Of a DNA stretch of 7,850 nt, positions 1 through 6,537 are shown piece after piece; the stretch's first letter is position 1; each line of letters starts with the position of its first letter. The position numbers and the translations under genes are program-made. The DNA comes from Balneolaceae bacterium (GTDB lineage Bacteria > Bacteroidota > Rhodothermia > Balneolales > Balneolaceae), in NCBI GenBank assembly GCA_007127395.1, contig SKZL01000246.1, positions 1 through 7,850 on the forward strand. Reading direction: 5' to 3'. The notes beneath the pieces were generated by a model. That model was not told the origin of the DNA, ran no database searches, and saw only the letters and a list, made by a program, of their open reading frames with translations.

Positions 1-1
1 A

Positions 2-652
2 ATCGAACAAATGAAAAAGCTGAAACATCCGGACATCCAGTTTTATAAGATGGCCGGTATCCACCCCTGCAGTGTCGAGGAGAACCTTCCCATTGATGAA
101 AACCGGCTGATTAATACCTGCAGTCAAAATGAGTTTGTTGCCGTTGGGGAAACCGGGCTCGATTACTATTGGAGCAGAAAATTTATTGCGGAGCAAAAGA
201 AAAGTCTCAGGTTACATTGCCAAATCTCAAAATCTATCTCGAAGCCGATTGTTCTCCACAATCGCGATAGCACCTCAGATCTGCTCGACATCATCGAAGA
301 GGAACAGGACGGTACATTGACCGGAGTCTGGCACTGTTTCACCGGAACCGCAGATGAAGGAAAACGTGCCCTGGACTTGGGTCTATACCTTGGTGTTGGA
401 GGTGTTTCTACCTTCAAAAATGCAGGTATTGACAAAGTGGTCGGAGAGATGCCTTTGGACAAAATCATACTCGAAACTGACTCCCCTTACCTGGCTCCCG
501 TTCCTCACAGAGGTAAACGAAATGAACCCTCTTATATAAGGCTGATTGCTGAGAATTTAGCGGAACTTTTTTATCTGTCAATCGAAGAGATCGCAAAGTT
601 AACAACGGCCAATGCAGCTACTCTATTTGGAGTCGATATTCAACAAAAATAG
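2..652 (+). CDS. TatD-family metal-dependent hydrolase (3' part; N-terminus outside window)
   Basis: The reading frame is open to the left edge, so the ATG at 11 is an internal methionine, not the start. TatD proteins are usually about 255-265 residues and begin with a metal-binding HxH motif. That motif and roughly the first 45 residues are missing here, consistent with the gene running off the window. Counting from the ATG at 11, the visible family landmarks are AGIHP with H18, GETGLDYYW with metal-bridging E47, VLHNRDS with H83, WHCFTGT with H108, and ETDSPYLAPVPHRGKRNEP with metal-binding D157. These are the TIM-barrel metal ligands of the TatD amidohydrolases, which act as 3'-5' exonucleases or DNases in the cytoplasm. 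The exact substrate cannot be told from sequence. The gene ends in TAG and converges on pdxB. The TatD family call is firm; the specific role (TatD, YcfH or YjjV type) is not. Confidence 0.93.
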   Translation: MEQMKKLKHPDIQFYKMAGIHPCSVEENLPIDENRLINTCSQNEFVAVGETGLDYYWSRKFIAEQKKSLRLHCQISKSISKPIVLHNRDSTSDLLDIIEEEQDGTLTGVWHCFTGTADEGKRALDLGLYLGVGGVSTFKNAGIDKVVGEMPLDKIILETDSPYLAPVPHRGKRNEPSYIRLIAENLAELFYLSIEEIAKLTTANAATLFGVDIQQK

Positions 653-713
653 TCAGATCCCCTGGATTAGCATCCCCAAACCGACGTGAACAACGATTGC
701 TTGTTTCCACGTC

Positions 714-780
714 CCGAAAATAGACGAATGCGTTTCGGAGAAGTGATGAGTGACTATCTTCCGATCAATAGCCGTCGGAA
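714..780. other. Two small hairpins in the tatD/pdxB convergent gap
   Basis: The gap 653-852 between the two convergent genes holds two inverted repeats. The first pairs CCGAA (714-718) with TTCGG (734-738), plus an inner ACG/CGT pairing, leaving a bulged stem. The second is a perfect 6-bp stem, TTCCGA (759-764) with TCGGAA (775-780), around a 10-nt loop. Neither is followed by a T-run on either strand, so neither is a textbook Rho-independent terminator. They could still limit read-through between convergent transcripts. No gene in this gap is convincing. Confidence 0.3.
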
Positions 781-852
781 CTGCAGCCCCTCTTAAAACC
801 TGTTTGGACTGAATATGAAGACGTTTTTTACGATTCTCATGCCGCTCTCGTA

Positions 853-1950
853 TTACAGATATTCAGACCTCAGTTTGGTTTCTGATCTGAGTGCAGCAAA
901 TAATTTCGCTTTGGCCGTGTCGCTTTTGCCACACAATCCCCGTAGCTCTCTGTCATAATATTCGATATTTGACATATCCCATAGATGTTCTGCAACCGTT
1001 CTGAGATCTCTCTCCTGACAAAGAGATGCTATTCTCTTGGGACTTTCCGCCTCTCTCCTTTCTCCTTTTTCATTATCCGGTTGAGCCGTAGAATTGTACC
1101 CCTTTATTTCTATTTGAAAGAAATTTAACATCTGATCAACAACCATTTTGCTCGCCCTTAATTTTGACTCTACTGAATAGCCCGCAATATGTGGCGTTGC
1201 GATAAGAGCATGCTCAGCTGCCTGGTCAGAAAAGAGAGGCTCCCCCTCCCATACATCCAGAACAAAATCTTTCACCAGCCCTTCGCTTTTCGCTTTCAAC
1301 AGAGCAGTTTCATCCACCACACCACCCCTTGCAGCATTCATCACCAATTTAAACCCACGTTTGAGCCAATCATGGCTGCAAATATGTCTGGTTGGGTACT
1401 CTTCATCCGGACCGTAAGTGAGCGGAGTGTGAAAAGTAAGGATATCACATTCCAGCAGTTCTTCCAGACTCACAGAATTAAAAAAAGGTTCCCTTTTCTC
1501 TTTTGGAGGATCATATTCAGCAACAGAAATTCCCAAACTATCCAGATGTGCCTTCACTCTTCCTCCTGTATGGCCACAACCAACAATTCCCACCCGAATA
1601 TCAGCGAGGCTGATATCTCTCAGAACAACCCACCTCATCAGTGAAGTTGCCACATATAACCCGACTGCATTCGCATTACACCCTACAGCTGATGCAAAAT
1701 GTACCTTACACTCTTTCAGATACTCAGTATCCACATGGTCAAATCCTGCAGTAGCTGTTCCTATGAATTTCAGTTGACCTGTTCTTTTCAGAGTTTGCCG
1801 ATTAATCGGAGTAACAGTACGGATCAGAAGTGCATCATAATCAGTACTATTCTCCGGTAATCCGTCAGATGGTTGAAAACGTTCAACTTTAATACTTGAA
1901 GGTATATATTTTTCAAGCTCGTAAAGATATTGATCAGCCAAAACTTTCAT
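853..1950 (-). CDS. pdxB: 4-phosphoerythronate dehydrogenase (PdxB)
   Basis: This is a 365-residue D-2-hydroxyacid dehydrogenase that oxidises 4-phospho-D-erythronate, the second step of the DXP-dependent pyridoxal 5'-phosphate pathway. Characteristic PdxB segments are FIGTATAGFDHVD (62-74) and VGCNANAVGLYV (89-100). They are followed by the NAD-binding Rossmann motif GIVGCGHTGG (121-130) with acidic D147 after strand two. The catalytic triad of the superfamily is present: R208 in NAARGGVVD, E237 in DVWEGEP and H254 in TPHIAGYS. After about residue 285 comes a charged linker and then a shortened version of the C-terminal PdxB dimerisation domain (LWDM...ALRSETKLRSEYL). E. coli PdxB is 378 residues, so this one is slightly short at the C-terminus. 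The ATG at 1950 gives an N-terminus (MKVLADQYL) that fits the family. The gene stands alone on the minus strand, divergent from the nucleoside phosphorylase. Other D-2-hydroxyacid dehydrogenases are less likely because of the GTATAG and GCNA motifs. Confidence 0.92.
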   Translation of the reverse strand: MKVLADQYLYELEKYIPSSIKVERFQPSDGLPENSTDYDALLIRTVTPINRQTLKRTGQLKFIGTATAGFDHVDTEYLKECKVHFASAVGCNANAVGLYVATSLMRWVVLRDISLADIRVGIVGCGHTGGRVKAHLDSLGISVAEYDPPKEKREPFFNSVSLEELLECDILTFHTPLTYGPDEEYPTRHICSHDWLKRGFKLVMNAARGGVVDETALLKAKSEGLVKDFVLDVWEGEPLFSDQAAEHALIATPHIAGYSVESKLRASKMVVDQMLNFFQIEIKGYNSTAQPDNEKGERREAESPKRIASLCQERDLRTVAEHLWDMSNIEYYDRELRGLCGKSDTAKAKLFAALRSETKLRSEYL

Positions 1951-2005
1951 ATGGGCATGATAGGCATTTGAAACTTAAATTTAACGATTGTCAATCCGCT
2001 TAATA

Positions 2006-2038
2006 GAAAAATAACCCGGCAGTCGATCACAGTTCAAA
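2006..2038 (-). promoter_or_regulatory. Candidate Bacteroidota-type promoter for pdxB
   Basis: On the minus strand TTTG (plus-strand 2035-2038) is followed after 21 nt by TATTTTTC (plus-strand 2006-2013). This matches the Bacteroidota -33 TTTG / -7 TAnnTTTG pattern with one mismatch in the -7 box. It would place transcription start about 50 nt before the pdxB ATG. A competing sigma70-like candidate lies closer to the gene: TTGACA at 1994-1989 and TCAAAT at 1971-1966, with a 17-nt spacer. Both are motif matches only. Confidence 0.33.
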
Positions 2039-2089
2039 TAGATCTTAAAAATATTAATTCAGGGTTATCTCTCGATTTCATAGATTTAG

Positions 2090-2107
2090 GAGGCTTTGCA
2101 AAGCCTC
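2090..2107. promoter_or_regulatory. 18-nt perfect palindrome upstream of the nucleoside phosphorylase gene
   Basis: GAGGCTTTGCAAAGCCTC is its own reverse complement and lies 45 nt before the ATG at 2153, in the gap between divergent genes. As RNA it would form a short stem (GAGGCU with AGCCUC) closed by a small loop, followed by the moderately T-rich TATTTAGATTATT. It could be an attenuator or terminator hairpin in the leader of the downstream gene, or a DNA operator for a dimeric repressor. A weak -7-like box, TAGATTTA (2081-2088), sits directly before it, which would put the palindrome over the transcription start. The palindrome is certain; its role is not. Confidence 0.5.
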
Positions 2108-2152
2108 TATTTAGATTATTAATAAAGTAAGAGTGAGTCAGGTGTAAGGAAA

Positions 2153-3526
2153 ATGAATCAACAAAAAAAAGGCACAAATAGAGATAATAATCACTACAAC
2201 CCGGTGTCTGTCATTCGCAAGAAGAGAGATGGAGAGACATTATCGAATGAGGAGATTGAGTATCTGATTCAGCAGTATACAACCGATGCCATGCCGGACT
2301 ATCAGATGAGTGCATTTCTGATGGCAGCTTTTTTAAATGGTTTGAATGACAATGAAGCGGCAGCCTTAACACATTCGATGCTTCATAGCGGGATTATTGT
2401 TGATCTGAGTCATGTTCCCGGTATAAAGGTGGACAAACATTCAACCGGTGGAGTAGGCGATAAACTGTCATTGATCCTGGCACCGATTGTGGCCGCTTGC
2501 GGGGTCCCGGTTCCGATGATTTCAGGCAGGGGTTTGGGGCACTCCGGAGGAACTCTGGATAAACTGGAATCGATTCCCGGCTTCACTGTGGATATCGATT
2601 TGAATCGATATAAGGAGATCATTGAGAAACACAATCTGGTGCTTGCCGGCCAGACAGAGGAAATTGCCCCGGCCGATAAGCGACTCTATGCACTTAGAGA
2701 TGTAACCGCAACCGTGGAGTCAATACCTTTGATTGCAGGCAGCATCATGAGCAAGAAACTTGCTGAAGGAATAGATGCATTGGTTCTGGATGTAAAGTTC
2801 GGATCAGGAGCATTCATGAAAACAGTTGAAGACGCAAAAAAACTTGCAAAAACGCTCGTTGGTATCGGTGAACAATTTGGTAAAGAGACTATCGCCTACA
2901 TTACTGATATGAACCGGCCGCTTGGCAATGCCGTTGGAAACTGGCTCGAAGTAAAAGAGAGTATTGATTGCCTGAATGGTGATGGCCCATCAGATGTAAT
3001 GGAGATTTCGCATCTGCTGGCGGGAACCATGATCTATCTGGGTAAAAAAGCGGATAATATTTCAAAGGGTATTGAGCTGAGCAGAAGTGCTGTTAGCAAC
3101 GGTTCAGCAATTCAAAAGTGGATTGATATCGTAAAAGAACACGGCGGAGATATCAACTTTATCAAAAATCCTGAATCCTATCCAAAAGCTTCACATATAG
3201 TAGATCTTAATTCGGATGCAGATGGAGTCATCGCTGCTATGGATACCTATCTCGTTGGAATGGCATCCCTCGAGCTTGGAGCCGGCAGGAAGTCTAAAGA
3301 GGAAACTGTGGATCCACAGGCAGGTATTATGTTACACAAGAAAACCGGTGACTCGGTAGAAAAAGGTGAAACATTTGCCACTCTTTATACGAACAAGAAG
3401 GAAACGTTGAATAATGCAATTGAGATGTTGAAATCTGCATACTCCATAGGCGAAGAGGCCATAAAACCGGTCAGATTGATTACTCACAAAGTTGACAAGA
3501 ATGGAATTCATGATTATTCGGATTAG
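2153..3526 (+). CDS. deoA: Pyrimidine-nucleoside (thymidine) phosphorylase, DeoA/Pdp family
   Basis: This 457-residue cytoplasmic salvage enzyme splits thymidine, deoxyuridine or uridine with phosphate to give free base and (deoxy)ribose 1-phosphate. The N-terminal helical domain starts at about residue 18 (SVIRKKRDGETLSNEEI). The phosphate site KHSTGGVGDK spans 95-104. The family signature SGRGLGHSGGTLDKLE (124-139) has S at position 131 where T or A is usual. Base-binding residues R182, S197 and K201 are present in YALRDVTATVESIPLIAGSIMSKK. The C-terminal domain carries GAGRKSKEE and LHKKTGDSVEKGE. The region around SIMSKKLAEG, TDMNRPLGNAVGN and LHKKTGD reads closer to Bacillus-type Pdp than to E. 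coli DeoA, so broader pyrimidine specificity is likely. About 15 N-terminal residues (polar, N/Q/K-rich) extend past the usual start. The ATG is preceded by TAAGGA at very short spacing, and a GTG at codon 18 is an alternative start. An 82-bp gap with no visible terminator follows. Confidence 0.94.
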   Translation: MNQQKKGTNRDNNHYNPVSVIRKKRDGETLSNEEIEYLIQQYTTDAMPDYQMSAFLMAAFLNGLNDNEAAALTHSMLHSGIIVDLSHVPGIKVDKHSTGGVGDKLSLILAPIVAACGVPVPMISGRGLGHSGGTLDKLESIPGFTVDIDLNRYKEIIEKHNLVLAGQTEEIAPADKRLYALRDVTATVESIPLIAGSIMSKKLAEGIDALVLDVKFGSGAFMKTVEDAKKLAKTLVGIGEQFGKETIAYITDMNRPLGNAVGNWLEVKESIDCLNGDGPSDVMEISHLLAGTMIYLGKKADNISKGIELSRSAVSNGSAIQKWIDIVKEHGGDINFIKNPESYPKASHIVDLNSDADGVIAAMDTYLVGMASLELGAGRKSKEETVDPQAGIMLHKKTGDSVEKGETFATLYTNKKETLNNAIEMLKSAYSIGEEAIKPVRLITHKVDKNGIHDYSD

Positions 3527-3608
3527 ACATTGCGAAATATATTAAAACCATTAACTTTATAATTAGCCAGATATTTGAAAGGCGTAAACTCCAAAAACCC
3601 AAGAAATT

Positions 3609-4373
3609 ATGTTTAATAGATTTATCCGAGCCATCAAATCACTATTCGGGGGAATGATTTCAACGATTGAGGACCCCAAACTCATATTGGAACAGAATAT
3701 TCGTGAATTGAATGATCAAATTCCCCAGATGAATGAAAACATTGCAACAGTCAAAGCAAATGCTGTGATGCTGCGTAAAGAGGTAGACAGATATGAAAAA
3801 AGTATCTCGGAGATCACTGCTAAAATTAAGGCTGCCATAAATGCTGACAGAGATGACCTTGCTCAGGGTTATGCCCTTCAACTTGAAAAAGTGCGTGAAA
3901 ATCTTGAACAATCTAAGCAACAACTGCAATATGCGGATCAGGCTTATGGTAAAGCGATCAAGGTGAAGCAGGCATTCATGAGAGAAAAGGATCGTAAAAT
4001 CAAAGAAGCCAGGGAGGCGTTACGGGCAAGTGAACGTGCTGAATGGCAATCGCGAGTGGCAGATGCACTGGAATCGTTTGAGATGGGCGGGCTCGATCAA
4101 ACCCATCAGGAGATGGTTAACAGGCTGAACGAACAAACAGCAAGAAATGAAGCCCGTATGGAGATCGCATTGGAAAGTGTGGACACTCAATCAATGGAAA
4201 TAGAAGCAAATGCGGAGAAGTTACGTGCACAGGAACTGGTTAATCAGTTCAAGTTAGAGATGGGTAAAGAGACAGCACCTTCTAAAAAGGAAAAAACTAT
4301 TGAAGTTGATGATGAACCTGACGCTGAAAAAGAGTCTCAAAAAACCATCGGGAAACAGAAAACCAAATCATAA
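3609..4373 (+). CDS. pspA: PspA/IM30 (Vipp1) family protein, ESCRT-III-like membrane remodeller
   Basis: This 254-residue, almost entirely helical protein belongs to the PspA/IM30 family. These peripheral inner-membrane proteins polymerise into rods or rings and protect or remodel damaged membrane. The N-terminal amphipathic helix (MFNRFIRAIKSLFGGMIS, 1-18) is the expected membrane-contact segment. It is followed by the hallmark EDPKLILEQNIRELNDQI (21-38) and a long coiled coil to about 145. The region WQSRVADALESFEMGGLD (146-163) leads into the last helices, with NEARMEIALES at 180-190. E. coli PspA is about 222 residues; here a charged, probably disordered tail of some 35 residues (TAPSKKEKTIEVDDEPDAE onward) is added, somewhat like the extra C-terminus of Vipp1. 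No clear Shine-Dalgarno precedes the ATG. It is the first gene of a five-gene operon. Neither a sigma54 promoter nor a PspF gene is seen, so the enterobacterial control circuit is not evident here. Confidence 0.91.
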   Translation: MFNRFIRAIKSLFGGMISTIEDPKLILEQNIRELNDQIPQMNENIATVKANAVMLRKEVDRYEKSISEITAKIKAAINADRDDLAQGYALQLEKVRENLEQSKQQLQYADQAYGKAIKVKQAFMREKDRKIKEAREALRASERAEWQSRVADALESFEMGGLDQTHQEMVNRLNEQTARNEARMEIALESVDTQSMEIEANAEKLRAQELVNQFKLEMGKETAPSKKEKTIEVDDEPDAEKESQKTIGKQKTKS

Positions 4374-4406
4374 TTCAAGGTAGTATTGAATCGAACATTT
4401 ACGTAA

Positions 4407-4862
4407 ATGAGCAGCAGTAGTGAACAAGACCGGGAGCGTTTAAAAGAGGAGTATAAAGAGCACTACAGAAAAATACGTGATGCAAAGGAGAAATTACGGC
4501 GTTCCGGGTATGTCAAGAATGTGAATGAGGCACTTCAACAGATGAATGCCGATGAATTACTATCGTCAGTAGATCACTTTCTGGGTAATGTACGTGATAA
4601 AATGAGCCTTATTGAAGCCCGGCTTGATGTTGCCATGGATCAGTTTATGGCTGACAGCGACACCGATATTGAAGAATCCGGTACCCGGCTCGATGATGAG
4701 ATTCGAAAAGAGAGTGCTCAGGAAACCCTGAAACAGATTAAACGGGAAATGGGCTTACTCTACACAGAAATTGAAGAGCAAGCCAAAGAACTGAAAGCTG
4801 AGAAAACAGTTGGAAGAACAGATCCCGATGTTGATCCGGATACAAGTGTAAAATCAGAATGA
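4407..4862 (+). CDS. Uncharacterised 151-residue coiled-coil protein with PspA-like C-terminal half
   Basis: I do not recognise a named family. The protein is soluble, highly charged and predicted helical, with no signal peptide or membrane segment. Residues 5-33 are a basic/acidic helix (DRERLKEEYKEHYRKIRDAK). Residues 40-80 form a second helix (NEALQQMNADELLSSVDHF, then VRDKMSLIEARLDVAMDQF). Residues 98-131 form a third, and the tail from 132 is acidic and probably disordered. Two stretches resemble the neighbouring PspA in the same order. IEARLDVAMDQ (69-79) matches PspA NEARMEIALES (180-190), and AQETLKQIKREMG (104-116) matches PspA AQELVNQFKLEMG (207-219), 8 of 13 identical. It lies 33 nt after pspA and 1 nt before the next gene. 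It may be a PspA paralogue reduced to its last helices, or a partner that co-assembles with PspA. Coding status is supported by operon packing and codon use; function is inferred. Confidence 0.78.
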   Translation: MSSSSEQDRERLKEEYKEHYRKIRDAKEKLRRSGYVKNVNEALQQMNADELLSSVDHFLGNVRDKMSLIEARLDVAMDQFMADSDTDIEESGTRLDDEIRKESAQETLKQIKREMGLLYTEIEEQAKELKAEKTVGRTDPDVDPDTSVKSE

Positions 4863-4863
4863 T

Positions 4864-5748
4864 ATGAAAGACGATCAAAAAACAGACTACAACTATACCA
4901 AGGAGGCTTTTCTTCATCCGGTTAATTTGGTTTGCCTGCTTACCGGTGCCGTTGCTGCACTTGTATTCAGTGATCTCTCTCTGATTTCAAGCTCTGTGAT
5001 CACCTTCACCTTTGGAATGGAGCTGATCTATCTTGGTGTGGTACCAAGATTACCGGCCTATCAAAAGAACATTCGGCTCAAAAAACAGCGTGAGCAAACA
5101 GACGATAATACCGACAAACAAATTTTCTATCAACTCGATACACGCTCTCAAAAACGGTTTTTAGTCCTGAAACATATCACCAAGGAGGTGAAAACCAATT
5201 TTGACTCCTTACCTTACTCCTCAAAAGGCATGCTTCAACACATCGAAAAGAAGATGGAAGCTCTTTTAACTACCTATCTGACACTTCTGGATATGAATCG
5301 AAGATTTCAGATCTATATGAATTCTGAGGTTGAAGAAGAGATCCGAAAAGAGGTGGAGCAACAGGAGAGTAAAATGGAGTCAATTGATTCTGAAAATCTG
5401 CGAAAAACCCGCGAACGAAGACTTAAGATACTCAACAAAAGATTGAGTAAATTCGATATTGCAAAAGAGAAGTATCTGATTTGTGAAACACATCTCGAAA
5501 CAATTGAGGATGCGATCAGGTATATTTATGAACAGTCGATTACGATGCCAAATGCTGAAGATGTAGGTAATCAGCTCGATCATCTGCTAAGTGAAATGGA
5601 AGAAACTACCCATATTATTGAAGAGCTGGATCAAAGTTTGTTACCCGGTTTCGAGGATATGGACCGGGAGCTTGAATTGGCTCAATTGCGAAAAGAAGCA
5701 GAGGATCTTAAGAAAGAGACTGAACAAAAAGTAAAAAAACCAATATGA
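4864..5748 (+). CDS. Uncharacterised membrane-anchored coiled-coil protein (294 aa), PspA-operon partner
   Basis: The N-terminus is hydrophilic (1-17). Two closely spaced hydrophobic segments follow, at about 20-36 (VNLVCLLTGAVAALVF) and 39-60 (SLISSSVITFTFGMELIYLG), with a very short turn. This is a membrane hairpin that leaves both ends on the same side. The positively charged stretch after it (PRLPAYQKNIRLKKQR) points to the cytoplasm. The rest (about 85-294) is helical and charged: LDTRSQKRFLVLKHITKEVK, KGMLQHIEKKMEALLTTYL, a long E/K/R coiled coil at 155-205, and an acidic region ending in an E/K-rich tail. From memory, proteins with this hairpin followed by VPR and a helical body occur as hypothetical proteins in other phyla, and XpaC-like proteins have a comparable layout; I cannot confirm homology. 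Its ATG follows the previous stop by one base (TGATATG), and its own TGA overlaps the next start, so translation is probably coupled. A PspA anchor or sensor is my best guess. Confidence 0.85.
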   Translation: MKDDQKTDYNYTKEAFLHPVNLVCLLTGAVAALVFSDLSLISSSVITFTFGMELIYLGVVPRLPAYQKNIRLKKQREQTDDNTDKQIFYQLDTRSQKRFLVLKHITKEVKTNFDSLPYSSKGMLQHIEKKMEALLTTYLTLLDMNRRFQIYMNSEVEEEIRKEVEQQESKMESIDSENLRKTRERRLKILNKRLSKFDIAKEKYLICETHLETIEDAIRYIYEQSITMPNAEDVGNQLDHLLSEMEETTHIIEELDQSLLPGFEDMDRELELAQLRKEAEDLKKETEQKVKKPI

Positions 5749-6530
5749 CATCTTCCATTTATGAGCACCTGTTGATTGAACATCAGGACGATGGAATTTC
5801 AATCTTGACAATCAACCGGCCCGACAAGTTGAATGCGCTTAATCACGCGCTTCTGGACGAACTTGACCGCGCTGTGGAAGAGTTTGATAAGAGTGAAAAT
5901 GCCTCAGTTCTGATTATCACCGGGGCCGGTGAAAAAGCTTTTGTTGCCGGTGCAGATATCAAAGAGCTCAGCTCCCTCACCGGAGCCGAAGGTGAAAAAC
6001 TCTCTGCAAGAGGACAAGCGATCTTTAATCGGATTGAAAATGCATCTAAACCGGTGATTGCACTGATCAATGGTTATGCTCTTGGTGGAGGCGCAGAACT
6101 TGCAATGGCCTGTCACATCCGCATCGCCACAGAGAATGCACTTATTGGTCTGCCTGAAGTATCATTGGGCATCATTCCGGGGTATGGCGGAACACAGCGT
6201 CTTACAAAACTGGTAGGTAAATCAAAAGCATTGGAACTTATTTTAACCGGTAATCCTGTAAAAGCAGATGAAGCGCTACAAATACAACTTGTGAACCATG
6301 TCCGGCAAGCTGATGAAGCAATGGAACTGGCATTAACACTTGCCAAAAAAATGATGCAAAATGGGCCCGTAGCACTCTCCAAAGCGATACAGGCAGTTCA
6401 TGCCGCTTACTCTTCAAACGGGTTTGCCAAGGAAGCTGTACTTTTCGGTCAGCTTTGTGAAACCGATGATTTTCGGGAAGGTACATCTGCATTTCTGGAG
6501 AAAAGAAAAGCAGAATTTAAAGGTAAATAA
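5745..6530 (+). CDS. Enoyl-CoA hydratase/isomerase family protein (crotonase fold)
   Basis: This 261-residue cytoplasmic protein has full crotonase length. It should hydrate trans-2-enoyl-CoA to 3-hydroxyacyl-CoA in fatty-acid or branched-chain degradation, or act on a related acyl-CoA. The CoA-binding start INRPDKLNALN (23-33) is present. The oxyanion-hole segment is FVAGADIKEL (66-75), with the second backbone donor in YALGGGAELAMA (111-122). Both catalytic glutamates of true hydratases are conserved: E118 in GGGAELA and E138 in GLPEVSLGIIPGYGGTQRL. The C-terminus FLEKRKAEFKGK is typical. With both glutamates present, hydratase activity is more likely than an isomerase- or synthase-only role; the chain-length preference cannot be read. 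The ATG overlaps the stop of the upstream membrane-protein gene (ATGA), and the next gene starts 7 nt later, so it belongs to the pspA operon. No other beta-oxidation gene is in view. Confidence 0.93.
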   Translation: MTSSIYEHLLIEHQDDGISILTINRPDKLNALNHALLDELDRAVEEFDKSENASVLIITGAGEKAFVAGADIKELSSLTGAEGEKLSARGQAIFNRIENASKPVIALINGYALGGGAELAMACHIRIATENALIGLPEVSLGIIPGYGGTQRLTKLVGKSKALELILTGNPVKADEALQIQLVNHVRQADEAMELALTLAKKMMQNGPVALSKAIQAVHAAYSSNGFAKEAVLFGQLCETDDFREGTSAFLEKRKAEFKGK

Positions 6531-6537
6531 TTAACAG

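Noticed and set aside
11..13. ATG at 11 as the true start of the TatD-family gene
   Set aside because: The frame is open to the left edge and the family's N-terminal HxH metal motif is absent, so the gene begins before the window.
728..796. Short plus-strand ORF (MRFGEVMSDYLPIN...) in the tatD/pdxB gap
   Set aside because: It is only 22 codons long, with no ribosome binding site and no recognisable product.
1189..1644. 151-codon plus-strand open frame inside pdxB
   Set aside because: It lies fully antisense to a clear PdxB with intact catalytic residues. Its translation has no recognisable motif.
3527..3608. Sigma54-type or clear sigmaA promoter upstream of pspA
   Set aside because: No GG-N10-GC element is present. 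GATATTTG at 3570-3577 resembles a Bacteroidota -7 box, but no TTTG lies at the right distance upstream.
3527..3608. Terminator between the nucleoside phosphorylase gene and pspA
   Set aside because: The gap is AT-rich but shows no GC-rich stem followed by a T-run, so read-through into pspA cannot be excluded.
5843..6492. Several minus-strand open frames of 70-89 codons antisense to the crotonase gene
   Set aside because: They overlap each other and the strongly supported crotonase, are rich in S/A from complementary codons, and show no domain.
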